Assembly: GCA_964636225.1 (NCBI GenBank)
Contig: CAZWQM010000004.1
Span: 62,001 to 126,000, forward strand
Length of the DNA stretch: 64,000 bases
Source: UBA1858 sp964636225
GTDB taxonomy: Bacteria; Pseudomonadota; Gammaproteobacteria; UBA4575
Reading direction: 5' to 3'
Position 1 is the first letter of the stretch; each line of letters opens with the position of its first letter. Under the pieces are notes generated by a model. The model saw nothing but the letters and a program-made list of their open reading frames with translations, did no database searches and was not told where the DNA came from. Shown here piece by piece: positions 35,257-44,340 of the stretch. A program made the translations under genes and the position numbers.

Positions 35257-37521
35257 ATGCAAAATTCTAAAACTTCCGTGGTTAAGGATTTGCTTCTGAT
35301 TGGCGGTGGTCATTCGCATGTTTCGGTACTACGCAGGTTGGGGATGAATCCAATACCTGGTTTGCGAATTACTCTGATAGCCCGCGATATTCATGCGCCT
35401 TACTCTGGCATGCTGCCAGGCTATATTGCCGGTCACTATGAATATGATGAGTGTCATATAGACTTAGGTCCTTTATGCAAATTCGCGAATGCGCGTTTAT
35501 ATCATAATGAAGTGATATGCCTTGATCCAAAAAAAAAGTTAGCCGTTGTAGAGGGCCGACCCCCTGTCTCATATGACTTTGTATCCATTAATACTGGTTC
35601 GAGGCCTTCGGTGAGGCAAGTGCCCGGTGCTGAAAAGTTTGCACTGGTTGCAAAACCTATTGATGTGTTTTTGCAACGTTGGGGAAAATTGCAACAGCGT
35701 GTGCTGGAAAGCACAGGGACTTTTAGTGTAGTGATTGTAGGCGGAGGCGCGGGTGGCGTTGAACTCGCATTATCTTCACAACTCAAGTTGCAAAACCTGC
35801 TGGCATCTTCGCAGCAAAATCCTAATAGACTCATGTTTACGTTGCTTACTCAGAGTGAGAGTATTTTATCTACACATAACCTGGGTGTTCAGAAGCGTTT
35901 TATTAAAATTCTGGAAGAAAGAAATATTATAGTACTGACGAATAGTGCCGTTAGCGAAATTACTCAGACGCATGTCAATGTAGAGAATGGCAAAAGTATA
36001 GCAGCGGATGCATGCCTGTTTGTCACCAATGCTTCGGCTCCAGTCTGGCCTAAAGAAGCGGGACTGGATGTGGATGATGAGGGTTTTATTCGAGTGAATC
36101 ATTTCCTGCAGTCAACTTCACACCCGGAAATTTTTGCTGTGGGCGATATAGCATCGCTTCCGGATCCGCGACCTAAATCTGGTGTGTTTGCTGTTAGGCA
36201 GGGACCAGTATTGTGCAAAAACTTGATATCTGTAATGACTGGGGGAACGCTTGTTAAATATCGTGCACAGAAAAACTTTTTGGGTCTGATTAGTACCGGT
36301 AATAAGTATGCCATTGCATCTCGCGGGCCCTGGTCCTGGCAAGGGAAATGGCTGTGGACACTCAAAAACTGGATTGATCGGAAGTTCATGCAGCAATTTA
36401 ATCAACTTCCAGAAATGCCTGCTGAAGTTCAGCCTGAATTTATGTCAGGACTTGCAGATGAATCGGCCATTAAAGAACTGTCTACGATGGCGATGCGTTG
36501 TGGCGGATGCGGCGCCAAAGTTGGTAGTGGTATTTTGAGTCGTGTGATGCAAAGGTTACCCGTTCAGGAAAGAGAAGATGTACTAATTGGACGCGAATCA
36601 CCGGATGACTCTGCTATGTTGGCAGTGCCTCAAAATCGAGTAATAGTTCAAAGCATCGATTACTTTCGTGCGTTTATTGATGATGCTTATTTGTTTGGTG
36701 CAATCGCAGCCAATCATGCATTGGGTGATTTATATGCTATGAGCGCAGAACCACAATCCGTTTTGGCATTAGCTACGGTGCCTTATGGCCGTGAAACAAT
36801 TGTCGAGCAAACTCTTTACGAATTAATGTCCGGTGCTTTAAAAACCCTGCAGCCAACAGGGGCGATATTAGTCGGTGGGCATTCTGCAGAAGGGGTGGAA
36901 CTCGCTTTTGGATTAACGGTCAATGGATTGGTCGATCCAAATAAAGTCTGGAGGAAAAAGGGTTTAAAGCCGGGGGATCAATTGATTCTTACCAAGCCGA
37001 TAGGCACGGGAACTTTATTTGCGGCAGATATGCGACGCAAAGCAAAAGGTCGCTGGATAGATAATGCAATTAATAATATGCTCATATCAAATCAGCAGGC
37101 CGCGCAGTGTTTGCGGAAATTTGATGCAACTTCATGTACTGATGTGACAGGTTTTGGTTTGCTTGGCCACCTTGTGGAAATGACACGGGCTTCCGAAGTA
37201 GATGCAAAAATTCATCTTAGTGCAGTTCCTGTGTTAGAAGGCGCATGTCAAACCGTTGCTGCGGGCGTGTTTTCATCTTTACAGCCACAAAATCTGCGCT
37301 TGCGGAGAGCAATTGAAAACTTGTCAGAAGCGGCAGATCATGAGAATTTCTATTTGTTGTTTGATCCACAAACAGCAGGTGGACTGCTTGCGGGAGTTCC
37401 GGCTCAAAATGCACAACAATGTGTTAATGAATTAAAACGAAATGGCTATGCAAATGCCTGCATAGTGGGTGAAATAGCCGCAAAGAATGATGCGCAAGCA
37501 TCCATTATAATTATTAGTTAA
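35257..37521 (+). CDS. selD: FAD-dependent oxidoreductase fused to selenide, water dikinase (SelD/SenC)
   Basis: This 754-residue fusion has two parts. Residues 1 to about 385 are an NDH-2-like pyridine nucleotide-disulfide oxidoreductase with FAD motif IGGGHSHVSVLRR and NAD motif VVIVGGGAGGVELAL. Residues about 405-754 are SelD, with the catalytic Cys418 and Lys421 in RCGGCGAKVGSG, equivalent to Cys17/Lys20 of E. coli SelD. SelD makes selenophosphate from selenide and ATP. The FAD part could supply selenide or act on sulfane selenium, which is unproven. The residue at the possible selenocysteine position is an ordinary Cys codon. It is in the senA-egtD operon. Confidence 0.92.
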   Translation: MQNSKTSVVKDLLLIGGGHSHVSVLRRLGMNPIPGLRITLIARDIHAPYSGMLPGYIAGHYEYDECHIDLGPLCKFANARLYHNEVICLDPKKKLAVVEGRPPVSYDFVSINTGSRPSVRQVPGAEKFALVAKPIDVFLQRWGKLQQRVLESTGTFSVVIVGGGAGGVELALSSQLKLQNLLASSQQNPNRLMFTLLTQSESILSTHNLGVQKRFIKILEERNIIVLTNSAVSEITQTHVNVENGKSIAADACLFVTNASAPVWPKEAGLDVDDEGFIRVNHFLQSTSHPEIFAVGDIASLPDPRPKSGVFAVRQGPVLCKNLISVMTGGTLVKYRAQKNFLGLISTGNKYAIASRGPWSWQGKWLWTLKNWIDRKFMQQFNQLPEMPAEVQPEFMSGLADESAIKELSTMAMRCGGCGAKVGSGILSRVMQRLPVQEREDVLIGRESPDDSAMLAVPQNRVIVQSIDYFRAFIDDAYLFGAIAANHALGDLYAMSAEPQSVLALATVPYGRETIVEQTLYELMSGALKTLQPTGAILVGGHSAEGVELAFGLTVNGLVDPNKVWRKKGLKPGDQLILTKPIGTGTLFAADMRRKAKGRWIDNAINNMLISNQQAAQCLRKFDATSCTDVTGFGLLGHLVEMTRASEVDAKIHLSAVPVLEGACQTVAAGVFSSLQPQNLRLRRAIENLSEAADHENFYLLFDPQTAGGLLAGVPAQNAQQCVNELKRNGYANACIVGEIAAKNDAQASIIIIS

Positions 37522-37523
37522 CT

Positions 37524-37745
37524 ATGAAATCCAAATCATCTTTATTCAATCCTGTACTTTGGCTGGTTGTGAGTTTATCGCTGGGACTGGCGCCTTTCTC
37601 ACCTGAGCCTCACGTATGGGAAAAAATACAATGGGTGTTATCGGGTGCTGAGGGAATGAAGCTTATTGACTGGTTTGATCTGTTTTTGCATGGCAGTCCT
37701 TGGTTAATGTTGATTATTAGTGTTATTTATAAAATCAAATCCTGA
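37524..37745 (+). CDS. Small two-helix membrane protein linked to selD
   Basis: The 73-residue protein has two hydrophobic helices (about 8-24 and 54-70) joined by a conserved-looking loop, APFSPEPHVWEKIQW then GMKLIDWFDLFLHG. As I recall, small proteins of this kind sit beside FAD-SelD fusion genes in other Proteobacteria and are sometimes labelled RND transporter, which is not informative. It starts 2 bases after selD, so it belongs to the operon. A role in selenium uptake or membrane attachment is inference. Confidence 0.75.
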   Translation: MKSKSSLFNPVLWLVVSLSLGLAPFSPEPHVWEKIQWVLSGAEGMKLIDWFDLFLHGSPWLMLIISVIYKIKS

Positions 37746-37752
37746 TTCGTCA

Positions 37753-39780
37753 ATGAAACACATGCTTAGATTACTGCTGATACTATTGCTTATCAGTACC
37801 AGCGCATTGGTAAATGCTCAAAACTTTCCTAAACCTGTCGTATTAGAAAAAGATGTTAATTTCTGGTTGCGTGTCTATACAGAAATCGATACGCGCCATG
37901 GATTTATTCATGATGCAAGAAATTTATCGGTTGTCTATTCGACGATCAGTGTCAAAGGCAGTCCTGGTGCGAATGAACAGCATGTAAAAGACATAAAAGC
38001 CAAATATGAAGACATATTGAAAACACTGGCCAAGGGCAAACGCAAAAACCTTTCCCAGGATGAAAAGCGGGTACTTGAAATGTGGGGAGGTGAACAAGCT
38101 ACCAGTCAGCGCTTGGCGTCTGCGGCGAATGAAATCAGATTTCAGCGTGGGCAGTCAAACCGCTTCTATGAAGGCCTAATTCGCTCTGGCGAATGGCGCG
38201 AATACATGAAACAGGTTTTCCTGGAACAGAATATGCCTGTCGAACTAGCAGTGTTACCACATGTGGAATCCTCTTTTAATCCGGAAGCTTACTCGCATGT
38301 GGGTGCGGCTGGCATATGGCAGTTCATTCGCTCTACGGGACGGCGTTATATGCAGGTGGATTATCTGATTGATGAACGTATGGATCCGTTTGCTTCCACG
38401 CATGCGGCTGCAAAATTACTAAAACATAATTATCAGCTTACCCAAAGCTGGCCCTTGGCGCTGACAGCTTACAATCATGGTGTTGCCAGTATGCGAAGAG
38501 CCGTAAATAAACTGGGTACGCGGGACATTGCAACCATTGTCAGAAAATATCAGGGGCGTTCTTTTGGTTTTGCTTCGCGTAATTTCTATGTGGCATTTCT
38601 TGCTGCTCTGAAAATTGACTCTGACCCGGAAAAATATTTTGGCAAAATCAATTATGCTAAACCGATTGAATATGATGTAGTGAAACTGAATGACTATTTT
38701 TTTGCAACAGATATTGCGGAGTTCTTGGGAGTTACAAAGTCCCAGTTGGAACGTCACAACAGAGCATTAAGAAAAAATATTTGGAATGATACCAAGCGCA
38801 TACCAAAAAATTATCAATTGCGTATTCCTAAAGACCTGCTTAATACACCTGCGCAACAGTTAATCGCAGCGATTCCTAGCGATCGGAGATTTGATGTGCA
38901 AACGCCGGATTTATTTCATCAGGTGGCTCGTGGTGAAACTGTATCTGAAATTGCCAATTTGTATGGTTTTAAAGTCAGGGAAATAATGGCGGCAAACGGC
39001 CTAAGTAATGGACATTATATTCGCGCGGGACAAAAACTCCGTTTGCCGGCTAAGGATAAAAATGGCGTGATCCAACTAGCAGCTACACAACCTGTCCAGC
39101 CTGTAGAACATAATAAAATAGTAATGGCTGCGACTGAGTCAAAAATCAAAACCGAAATCGAAACCATCAATAAAGACGAGCCGGTTGAACAAATCAGCCA
39201 GGAAGAATCCCTGTCAGTGGCTGAACAGGATGAAAAACTGCAGAATAAAACCAGTACGGATCTTGATGTAAGCGTTGTTGCCAAGACAGAAACGGAAACG
39301 GAGGAGGTGTCCTTGTTAACCGATCCTGCGGATTATACAGTTGCAGCTGACCACACGATTGAAGTTCAGGAGTCTGAAACACTGGGACACTATGCCGACT
39401 GGCTTGATCTACGTGCCAGTAACCTGCGCAGAATCAATAAAATGAAGTTTGCACAACCAGTGGTGGTAGGCAATCGTCTGCGTCTGGACTTCAGTGAAAT
39501 ATCGGTACAAGAGTTTGAAAGCCGACGCATCGCATTTCAGAGGAATCTGCAGGAGCAATTTTTCAGTAAATATCGCATTGAATCGACTTGCCAGCATGAT
39601 ATCAAAAACGGTGAATCATTATGGATCCTAGCGCTGAGAAAATTCAAAGTGCCGATCTGGTTATTACGTCAGCACAATCCGGATGTAGACTTTGATCGCA
39701 TACGTCCTGGAGCACGGATTGTAGTGCCTCGATTGGAAGAAACCGCAGAAAATATCGCCACTCAAACCAAAGCTGGTTAA
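37753..39780 (+). CDS. mltD: Membrane-bound lytic murein transglycosylase D-like
   Basis: The enzyme cuts peptidoglycan between MurNAc and GlcNAc with 1,6-anhydro ring formation. A signal peptide ends at LVNA. The GH23 domain contains the catalytic glutamate in LPHVESSFNPEAYSHVGAAG and the ALTAYNHG motif. Three LysM regions follow, around VARGETVSEIANLYG, VQESETLGHYADWLD and IKNGESLWILALRKF, separated by a long Glu/Gln/Thr-rich linker. The ATG at 37753 gives the signal peptide; the frame opens earlier at 37720 inside the preceding gene. The mature start is Gln, not Cys, so it is not a lipoprotein as in E. coli MltD. Confidence 0.9.
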   Translation: MKHMLRLLLILLLISTSALVNAQNFPKPVVLEKDVNFWLRVYTEIDTRHGFIHDARNLSVVYSTISVKGSPGANEQHVKDIKAKYEDILKTLAKGKRKNLSQDEKRVLEMWGGEQATSQRLASAANEIRFQRGQSNRFYEGLIRSGEWREYMKQVFLEQNMPVELAVLPHVESSFNPEAYSHVGAAGIWQFIRSTGRRYMQVDYLIDERMDPFASTHAAAKLLKHNYQLTQSWPLALTAYNHGVASMRRAVNKLGTRDIATIVRKYQGRSFGFASRNFYVAFLAALKIDSDPEKYFGKINYAKPIEYDVVKLNDYFFATDIAEFLGVTKSQLERHNRALRKNIWNDTKRIPKNYQLRIPKDLLNTPAQQLIAAIPSDRRFDVQTPDLFHQVARGETVSEIANLYGFKVREIMAANGLSNGHYIRAGQKLRLPAKDKNGVIQLAATQPVQPVEHNKIVMAATESKIKTEIETINKDEPVEQISQEESLSVAEQDEKLQNKTSTDLDVSVVAKTETETEEVSLLTDPADYTVAADHTIEVQESETLGHYADWLDLRASNLRRINKMKFAQPVVVGNRLRLDFSEISVQEFESRRIAFQRNLQEQFFSKYRIESTCQHDIKNGESLWILALRKFKVPIWLLRQHNPDVDFDRIRPGARIVVPRLEETAENIATQTKAG

Positions 39781-39931
39781 GTAGGAATAAATCAGCTCTC
39801 AGTGGTATAAAAATACCGATTAGTGGTCATATTTTTGATCCAGCACTCAGTTAATTATCGCCTTCTTGTTCATACTGTCGATCAGTCAATGGATCAAGGC
39901 CCGCTGCAGGCAATAGAAAAACTTAAGATAA

Positions 39932-40198
39932 ATGAAACAAATAATCGTAATGGTGGCTGGTATATTATTCTGTACTCAGGCATTTGCCTGGCAGGGTTTT
40001 AATATGGACACCGGCACTGCAATTCTGGTGAATACGGAAGGAAAGGACGATATCACTACCGGCAATGTCGTATATTTTGATTACGATGAGGGCCTGGAAA
40101 AGATCGGTTATCTCAATATGTATGAAAACAACTTGGGTTTGCTGGTTGATCTGGATACCGGTGAGTTAATACGTATAAAAATGGAACAGCGTCATTAA
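39932..40198 (+). CDS. Small exported protein, DUF5334-like
   Basis: The 88-residue protein has a clear signal peptide (MKQIIVMVAGILFCTQAFA). A short beta-rich acidic domain follows: WQGFNMDTGTAILVNTEG, then GNVVYFDYDEG and LVDLDTGELIRI. The tryptophan-rich start of the mature part and the YFDYD motif resemble the DUF5334 family, as far as I can judge by eye. Function is unknown. It is monocistronic and followed by a weak hairpin terminator. Confidence 0.65.
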   Translation: MKQIIVMVAGILFCTQAFAWQGFNMDTGTAILVNTEGKDDITTGNVVYFDYDEGLEKIGYLNMYENNLGLLVDLDTGELIRIKMEQRH

Positions 40199-40250
40199 GA
40201 GTTTAGTTATTTTATAATAATAAAGTACTCGAGAAACTGCCATTAAGCCA

Positions 40251-40280
40251 CTGAACTATATAAATTTCAGTTGTTTTTTT
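40251..40280. terminator. Weak rho-independent terminator
   Basis: A short stem, CTGAA / TTCAG, is followed by TTGTTTTTTT, between the small exported-protein gene and the convergent acs gene. The stem is AT-rich and only five pairs, so activity is uncertain. Confidence 0.4.
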
Positions 40281-40284
40281 ATGT

Positions 40285-42222
40285 CTAAGTGTTAAGTCGA
40301 TTAGCAATAATGTCTTGCACAACAGAGGGGTCAGCCAGGGTTGAGGTATCACCTAAATCTTTCACTTCATTAGCGGCAACTTTACGCAGGATTCTGCGCA
40401 TAATTTTGCCCGAGCGAGTCTTGGGTAGGCCGGGTGCCCACTGAATAAAATCCGGCTTGGCAAACGGGCCGATTTCCTTACGCACTAATTCCACGAGTTC
40501 CTGTTTGAGTGCGTCACTGGGTTCAACCCCCACCATGAGAGTAACGTAGCAATAGATCGCCTGGCCTTTAATATCATGCGAGCATCCCACTACGGCCGCT
40601 TCCGCCACAGATGCATGCAATACCAACGCGCTTTCAATCTCCGCGGTGCCTAAACGATGTCCGGAAATATTGAGCACATCATCCACCCGACCTGTAATCC
40701 AGTAATAATCATCCTTATCACGTCGACAGCCGTCTCCACTGAAATAATAGCCAGGGAATTGGGAGAAATAAGTGTCGATAAAGCGCTGGTGATCTCCATA
40801 CACGGATCGCATTTGTCCAGGCCAAGGGAATTTTATGGCCAGATTACCCTGACATTCGCCACTAAGTTCATTTCCCTGATCATCAAGGATGACCGGTTGC
40901 ACACCAAAAAAAGGTAACGTGGCAGAGCCGGGCTTAAGATCGATAGCGCCTGGGATAGGGGTGATCAAATGTCCGCCTGTTTCCGTTTGCCACCAGGTGT
41001 CTACAATCGGACAGTGCCCATCGCCGATTTTGTGGTAATACCATTCCCAGGCTTCTGGATTAATGGGCTCGCCAACCGATCCCAAAAGTCGAAGACTTGA
41101 GCGATAGGTTTTCTCGACAAATTCATCACCCAATGCCATTAATGCGCGAATGGCCGTGGGAGCTGTGTAAAATGATTTTACCTGATGTTTGTCCACCACT
41201 TGCCAGAAGCGGCTGCCATCTGGATAGTTGGGCACACCCTCAAACATGAGCGTTTTAGCACCATTACATAAAGGTCCGTACAGAATGTAAGTATGGCCCG
41301 TCACCCAGCCCACATCGGCAGTGCACCAGTGAACTTCACCTTCCTGATAATCAAAAACGTATTTATGTGTAATGGCGGCATACAGTAAATATCCGCCAGT
41401 AGTATGCAGAACTCCCTTGGGCTTGCCGGTGGAACCCGAGGTATAAAGAATAAATAAAGGGTCTTCCGCCTGCATCGGTTCGGCAGGACAGTCTGTACTT
41501 TGTGCATCTGTTAGTTCGTGATACCAGCAGTCGCGGTCTTCGCTCCAGCTAATTTCGTTGCCTGTGCGTTTAACAACAATAACGGTATTCACGTTTGGGC
41601 ATTCCTGCAGGGCGGTATCCGTATTGGCCTTGAGTGGAATGATTTTACCTCCACGTACACCCTGGTCTGCCGCGATGACGACACGACAATCTGAGTCTAA
41701 TATCCGGTCACGCAAAGCATCGGGTGAAAAACCGCCAAACACAACAGAATGAACTGCACCTATGCGTGTACATGCCAGCATTGCAAAAGCCGCTTCAGGC
41801 ACCATAGGCATATAAATGCAGACTCGATCACCTTTTTTTACACCGCGTGATTTTAAGGCATTTGCGAACTTGCAGACCGTGTTATGCAGTTCGGCATACG
41901 TGATGTGCTTGTCATCTGCGGGATCATCACCTTCCCAGATGATCGCGGTTTGGTCTGCGCGTGTTTCCAGATGTCGGTCAATACAGTTATAGGAAACATT
42001 TAGTGTGGCACCTTCAAACCAGCGAATGTGCCCTTTGTGATAATCCCAGTCTAATACTGTGTCCCATTTACTGAACCAGCTCACAAACTCATCCGCTTGT
42101 TCTGCCCAGAATTTTTCCGGGTCACGAATGGATTGCTCATACATGCTTTGATATTTGGCAGAATCGATATGAGCCGAAGAACTGAAAGAGGGTGGGACAG
42201 GATATATTTTATCTTCAGACAT
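40285..42222 (-). CDS. acs: Acetyl-CoA synthetase
   Basis: Acs activates acetate to acetyl-CoA through acetyl-AMP. The 645-residue ANL-superfamily enzyme shows the P-loop-like YTSGSTGKPKGVLHTTGGY, the DTWWQTETGG motif, and the C-terminal catalytic lysine in PKTRSGKIMRRILRK, which is the usual site of regulatory acetylation. Length and motifs are standard. It is a single gene on the minus strand. Confidence 0.98.
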   Translation of the reverse strand: MSEDKIYPVPPSFSSSAHIDSAKYQSMYEQSIRDPEKFWAEQADEFVSWFSKWDTVLDWDYHKGHIRWFEGATLNVSYNCIDRHLETRADQTAIIWEGDDPADDKHITYAELHNTVCKFANALKSRGVKKGDRVCIYMPMVPEAAFAMLACTRIGAVHSVVFGGFSPDALRDRILDSDCRVVIAADQGVRGGKIIPLKANTDTALQECPNVNTVIVVKRTGNEISWSEDRDCWYHELTDAQSTDCPAEPMQAEDPLFILYTSGSTGKPKGVLHTTGGYLLYAAITHKYVFDYQEGEVHWCTADVGWVTGHTYILYGPLCNGAKTLMFEGVPNYPDGSRFWQVVDKHQVKSFYTAPTAIRALMALGDEFVEKTYRSSLRLLGSVGEPINPEAWEWYYHKIGDGHCPIVDTWWQTETGGHLITPIPGAIDLKPGSATLPFFGVQPVILDDQGNELSGECQGNLAIKFPWPGQMRSVYGDHQRFIDTYFSQFPGYYFSGDGCRRDKDDYYWITGRVDDVLNISGHRLGTAEIESALVLHASVAEAAVVGCSHDIKGQAIYCYVTLMVGVEPSDALKQELVELVRKEIGPFAKPDFIQWAPGLPKTRSGKIMRRILRKVAANEVKDLGDTSTLADPSVVQDIIANRLNT

Positions 42223-42439
42223 GATTCTACTTCTCCATGAGTTTATCGCGGTGGTTTATCGCATATTAATTATCTATAGTTATCCCTGTAACTATACATA
42301 AAGTGTGTCGAAATTTGTTTTATCTGGATCATAAAAGAAGAGCTTTATGACGTATGGTAGCGGTGTATGCTGTCAATATTAATAAACATGGGCAGCCCAA
42401 CCAGCAATTTTATCTGTTAATTATGTAGACGCAGAGTCA

Positions 42440-43212
42440 ATGAAAATCTCCTCTGATACTTCAAGCGCAGCGTTACCGAAAAAAATCGCGAAATCGATTG
42501 GGATTGTGTTGCGCTTAATTACCACCAATACATTCTAAGTCCCTACGCAGCCGAGATGGTGACAGCAAAAGATAAACAACCCGTCAGAAATTTGTTGTTA
42601 AATTATCTTCATTCAATCCCTGAATCTACACTACGAAAAATGCGTTTGCTGGATTTTGGCAGTGGTCCGGGAAACTTGATTCCGTTCATGCAAGTTCAGC
42701 CGAAGTATTTTGCAGTGGTTGATAAAAGTGCAGGTTCTTTACACAAGGCTGCCAGTGTCGCAAAGCAACATGCAATGAATGTTGATCTTATTTGTGGTGA
42801 TATTGTGAATGCTCAGTTTGAACAGAAGTTTGATTTAATCATTGCTTCAAATTCCATTTTGCCCGAAAGCCGTGAAAAGGTAGTCAATATACTGAGTAAG
42901 CTGCGGAGTTTACTAAACAGAAGCGGGCGCCTGCTGGCCATTCTGCCATCGTTTGATACCACCATATATTTACAGGATCTAAAAAGACAGGCATATGAAT
43001 CGGATGATGAGATTGTCATGCGTATTGACAAGGATCTCCTCGCCTATGCGGATGACGGAAAGCATTTTCAGTGTTACCATGCGCTGGAGTCGATACGCAA
43101 AGAAACACGGCTTGCGGGCTTGGAAATAATAGGCAAATTACAAAAAGTTTATTATCCATGGGGATTAAGTAAAAGATTTGGTTATGGATACTATCCACAG
43201 TCAAAAGAATAA
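42440..43212 (+). pseudogene. SAM-dependent methyltransferase with apparent frameshift at an A7 run
   Basis: The main frame (from an ATG at 42556) has the SAM-binding motif LLDFGSGPGNLIPFM and DLIIASNSILPESREK. It lacks a proper start, because the same frame upstream reads TEKNREIDWDCVALNYHQYI then LSPYAAEMV, typical methyltransferase N-terminal sequence without a start codon. An ATG at 42440 in another frame gives MKISSDTSSAALPKK and meets this frame at the A7 run (42479-42485). One extra A would make a continuous 258-residue protein. Either the A-run has lost a base, slippage occurs during expression, or the start is non-canonical. Substrate unknown. Confidence 0.75.
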
Positions 43213-43234
43213 ATCTGGGACTGGTTTATGGTTG

Positions 43235-43313
43235 CTGGATTCCCGTCTACACGGGGATGACTATGGGGCTTAAGTACTAAATTGATGTCATTCCCGCGAA
43301 AGCGGGAATCCAG
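43235..43313. repeat. REP-like inverted pair of palindromic elements
   Basis: Two 27-base imperfect palindromes lie in opposite orientation. One is at 43235-43261 (CTGGATTCCCGTCTAC...GATGAC) and one at 43287-43313 (GTCATTCCCGCGAAAGCGG...CCAG), with about five differences. Each can form a hairpin around ATTCCCG/CGGGAAT. This class of intergenic repeat is widespread in Beta- and Gammaproteobacteria. A partial third copy may exist near 43355-43373. Confidence 0.75.
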
Positions 43314-43401
43314 AGTTATATCAAGTTTATTGTGCTTTTTAGTGTGACTGGTTCCATGCTTATGCGGGAATCATAAAGGTTTCGTTAAAATAAAATATTG
43401 C

Positions 43402-43872
43402 TTACTGTAGATTTTTAACCGCTTCCAGAACTTCGTCTACATGACCATCCACTTTGACTTTTCTCCATTCGTTTCTTAATACACCTTGCTCATCAATCAG
43501 AAAAGTACTTCTTTCTATGCCCATGACTTTTTTGCCGTACATGTTTTTTTCTTTGATGACATCAAATTGCTGACATAATTTTTCTTCGCTGTCCGATAAT
43601 AAATCAAACGAAATGCCGAGTTTCTCTTTGAATTTCTCATGCGACTTCAGGCTGTCACGTGATACACCAATAATGACAGTATTAAGTTTGGAGAATTTCT
43701 TTATATTGTCTCTAAAGTTTTCGGTCTCTTTAGTACAGCCGGGTGTGTTGTCTTTTGGATAAAAGTAGACAACCACATTACTCCCTTTTAGGTCTGTGAG
43801 TTTTATATTTTTATCGCCTGTGGCAGGCAATTGAAAGTTTTTTACTTTCTTTCCAATCTGTGGAGTTGTCAA
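43402..43872 (-). CDS. bcp: Thioredoxin-dependent peroxiredoxin, Bcp/PrxQ type
   Basis: This 156-residue peroxiredoxin reduces hydrogen peroxide and organic peroxides. It has YFYPKDNTPGCTKETENFRD with the peroxidatic cysteine. The resolving cysteine found five residues later in E. coli Bcp is absent (Glu-Asn-Phe instead). The only other cysteine is in EKLCQQFDV. So it is either a one-cysteine type or uses that distant cysteine. It is a single gene on the minus strand. Confidence 0.93.
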   Translation of the reverse strand: MTTPQIGKKVKNFQLPATGDKNIKLTDLKGSNVVVYFYPKDNTPGCTKETENFRDNIKKFSKLNTVIIGVSRDSLKSHEKFKEKLGISFDLLSDSEEKLCQQFDVIKEKNMYGKKVMGIERSTFLIDEQGVLRNEWRKVKVDGHVDEVLEAVKNLQ

Positions 43873-43898
43873 TGGACTTCCTTTTGTTTAATTAAATG

Positions 43899-44291
43899 TT
43901 AAGGGATCCTGGAGAGCGTATCATGCAAGATGTAGGATAACTCTGGATCAAATAAAATACGCTTCTTCTCTTTCATAACTTGCGTGACGTTGCCGCAATG
44001 ATAACGATTTTTCTGGAATTTTTTAACAAATGCTTTCTTTTCCTGTACTGACAGGGCATTAAAATATTGTTCGCCAGAATGATTTTTCTCAATTAGATAT
44101 TGAATTTCCTGCTCTATGGCTTCATATAATAATGCAGATTCTCTATCTTTTACGCTCTCTAATAGAATGCGCAGGTTTTTGTATTCTTCTGCAAAGCTCG
44201 TGTCATTGTCTATAAAAGTAGAAGCGAAAATAACAGGCGTGCTGATTAAATATATAAGCAGAGTGAAATATAGATGATGTTTGATTGGTTT
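43899..44291 (-). pseudogene. Unrecognised exported-protein frame without a standard start codon
   Basis: A minus-strand frame of 130 codons ends at TAA (43899-43901). It begins with a strongly hydrophobic signal-peptide-like stretch (HHLYFTLLIYLISTPVIFAS) and continues with a helical charged protein (FAEEYKNLRILLESVKDRES, YHCGNVTQVMKEKKR). No ATG, GTG or TTG lies before the signal sequence in this frame, and a stop is upstream at 44292-44294. Either a frameshift separates it from its start, the start is mutated, or it is translated from a rare codon such as CTG. I do not recognise it. It sits between bcp and aat on the same strand. Confidence 0.4.
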
Positions 44292-44340
44292 TATGCCTGT
44301 AATTGCACTATAGTTATTACTACATTACTTAGAGGCTTGA

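Noticed and set aside
35257..37521. Selenocysteine in SelD
   Set aside because: The catalytic position is a TGC cysteine codon (36508-36510), and there is no in-frame TGA in the gene.
43235..43373. CRISPR array
   Set aside because: There are only two clear repeat copies, in inverted rather than direct orientation, each an internal palindrome; no cas genes are in the window.
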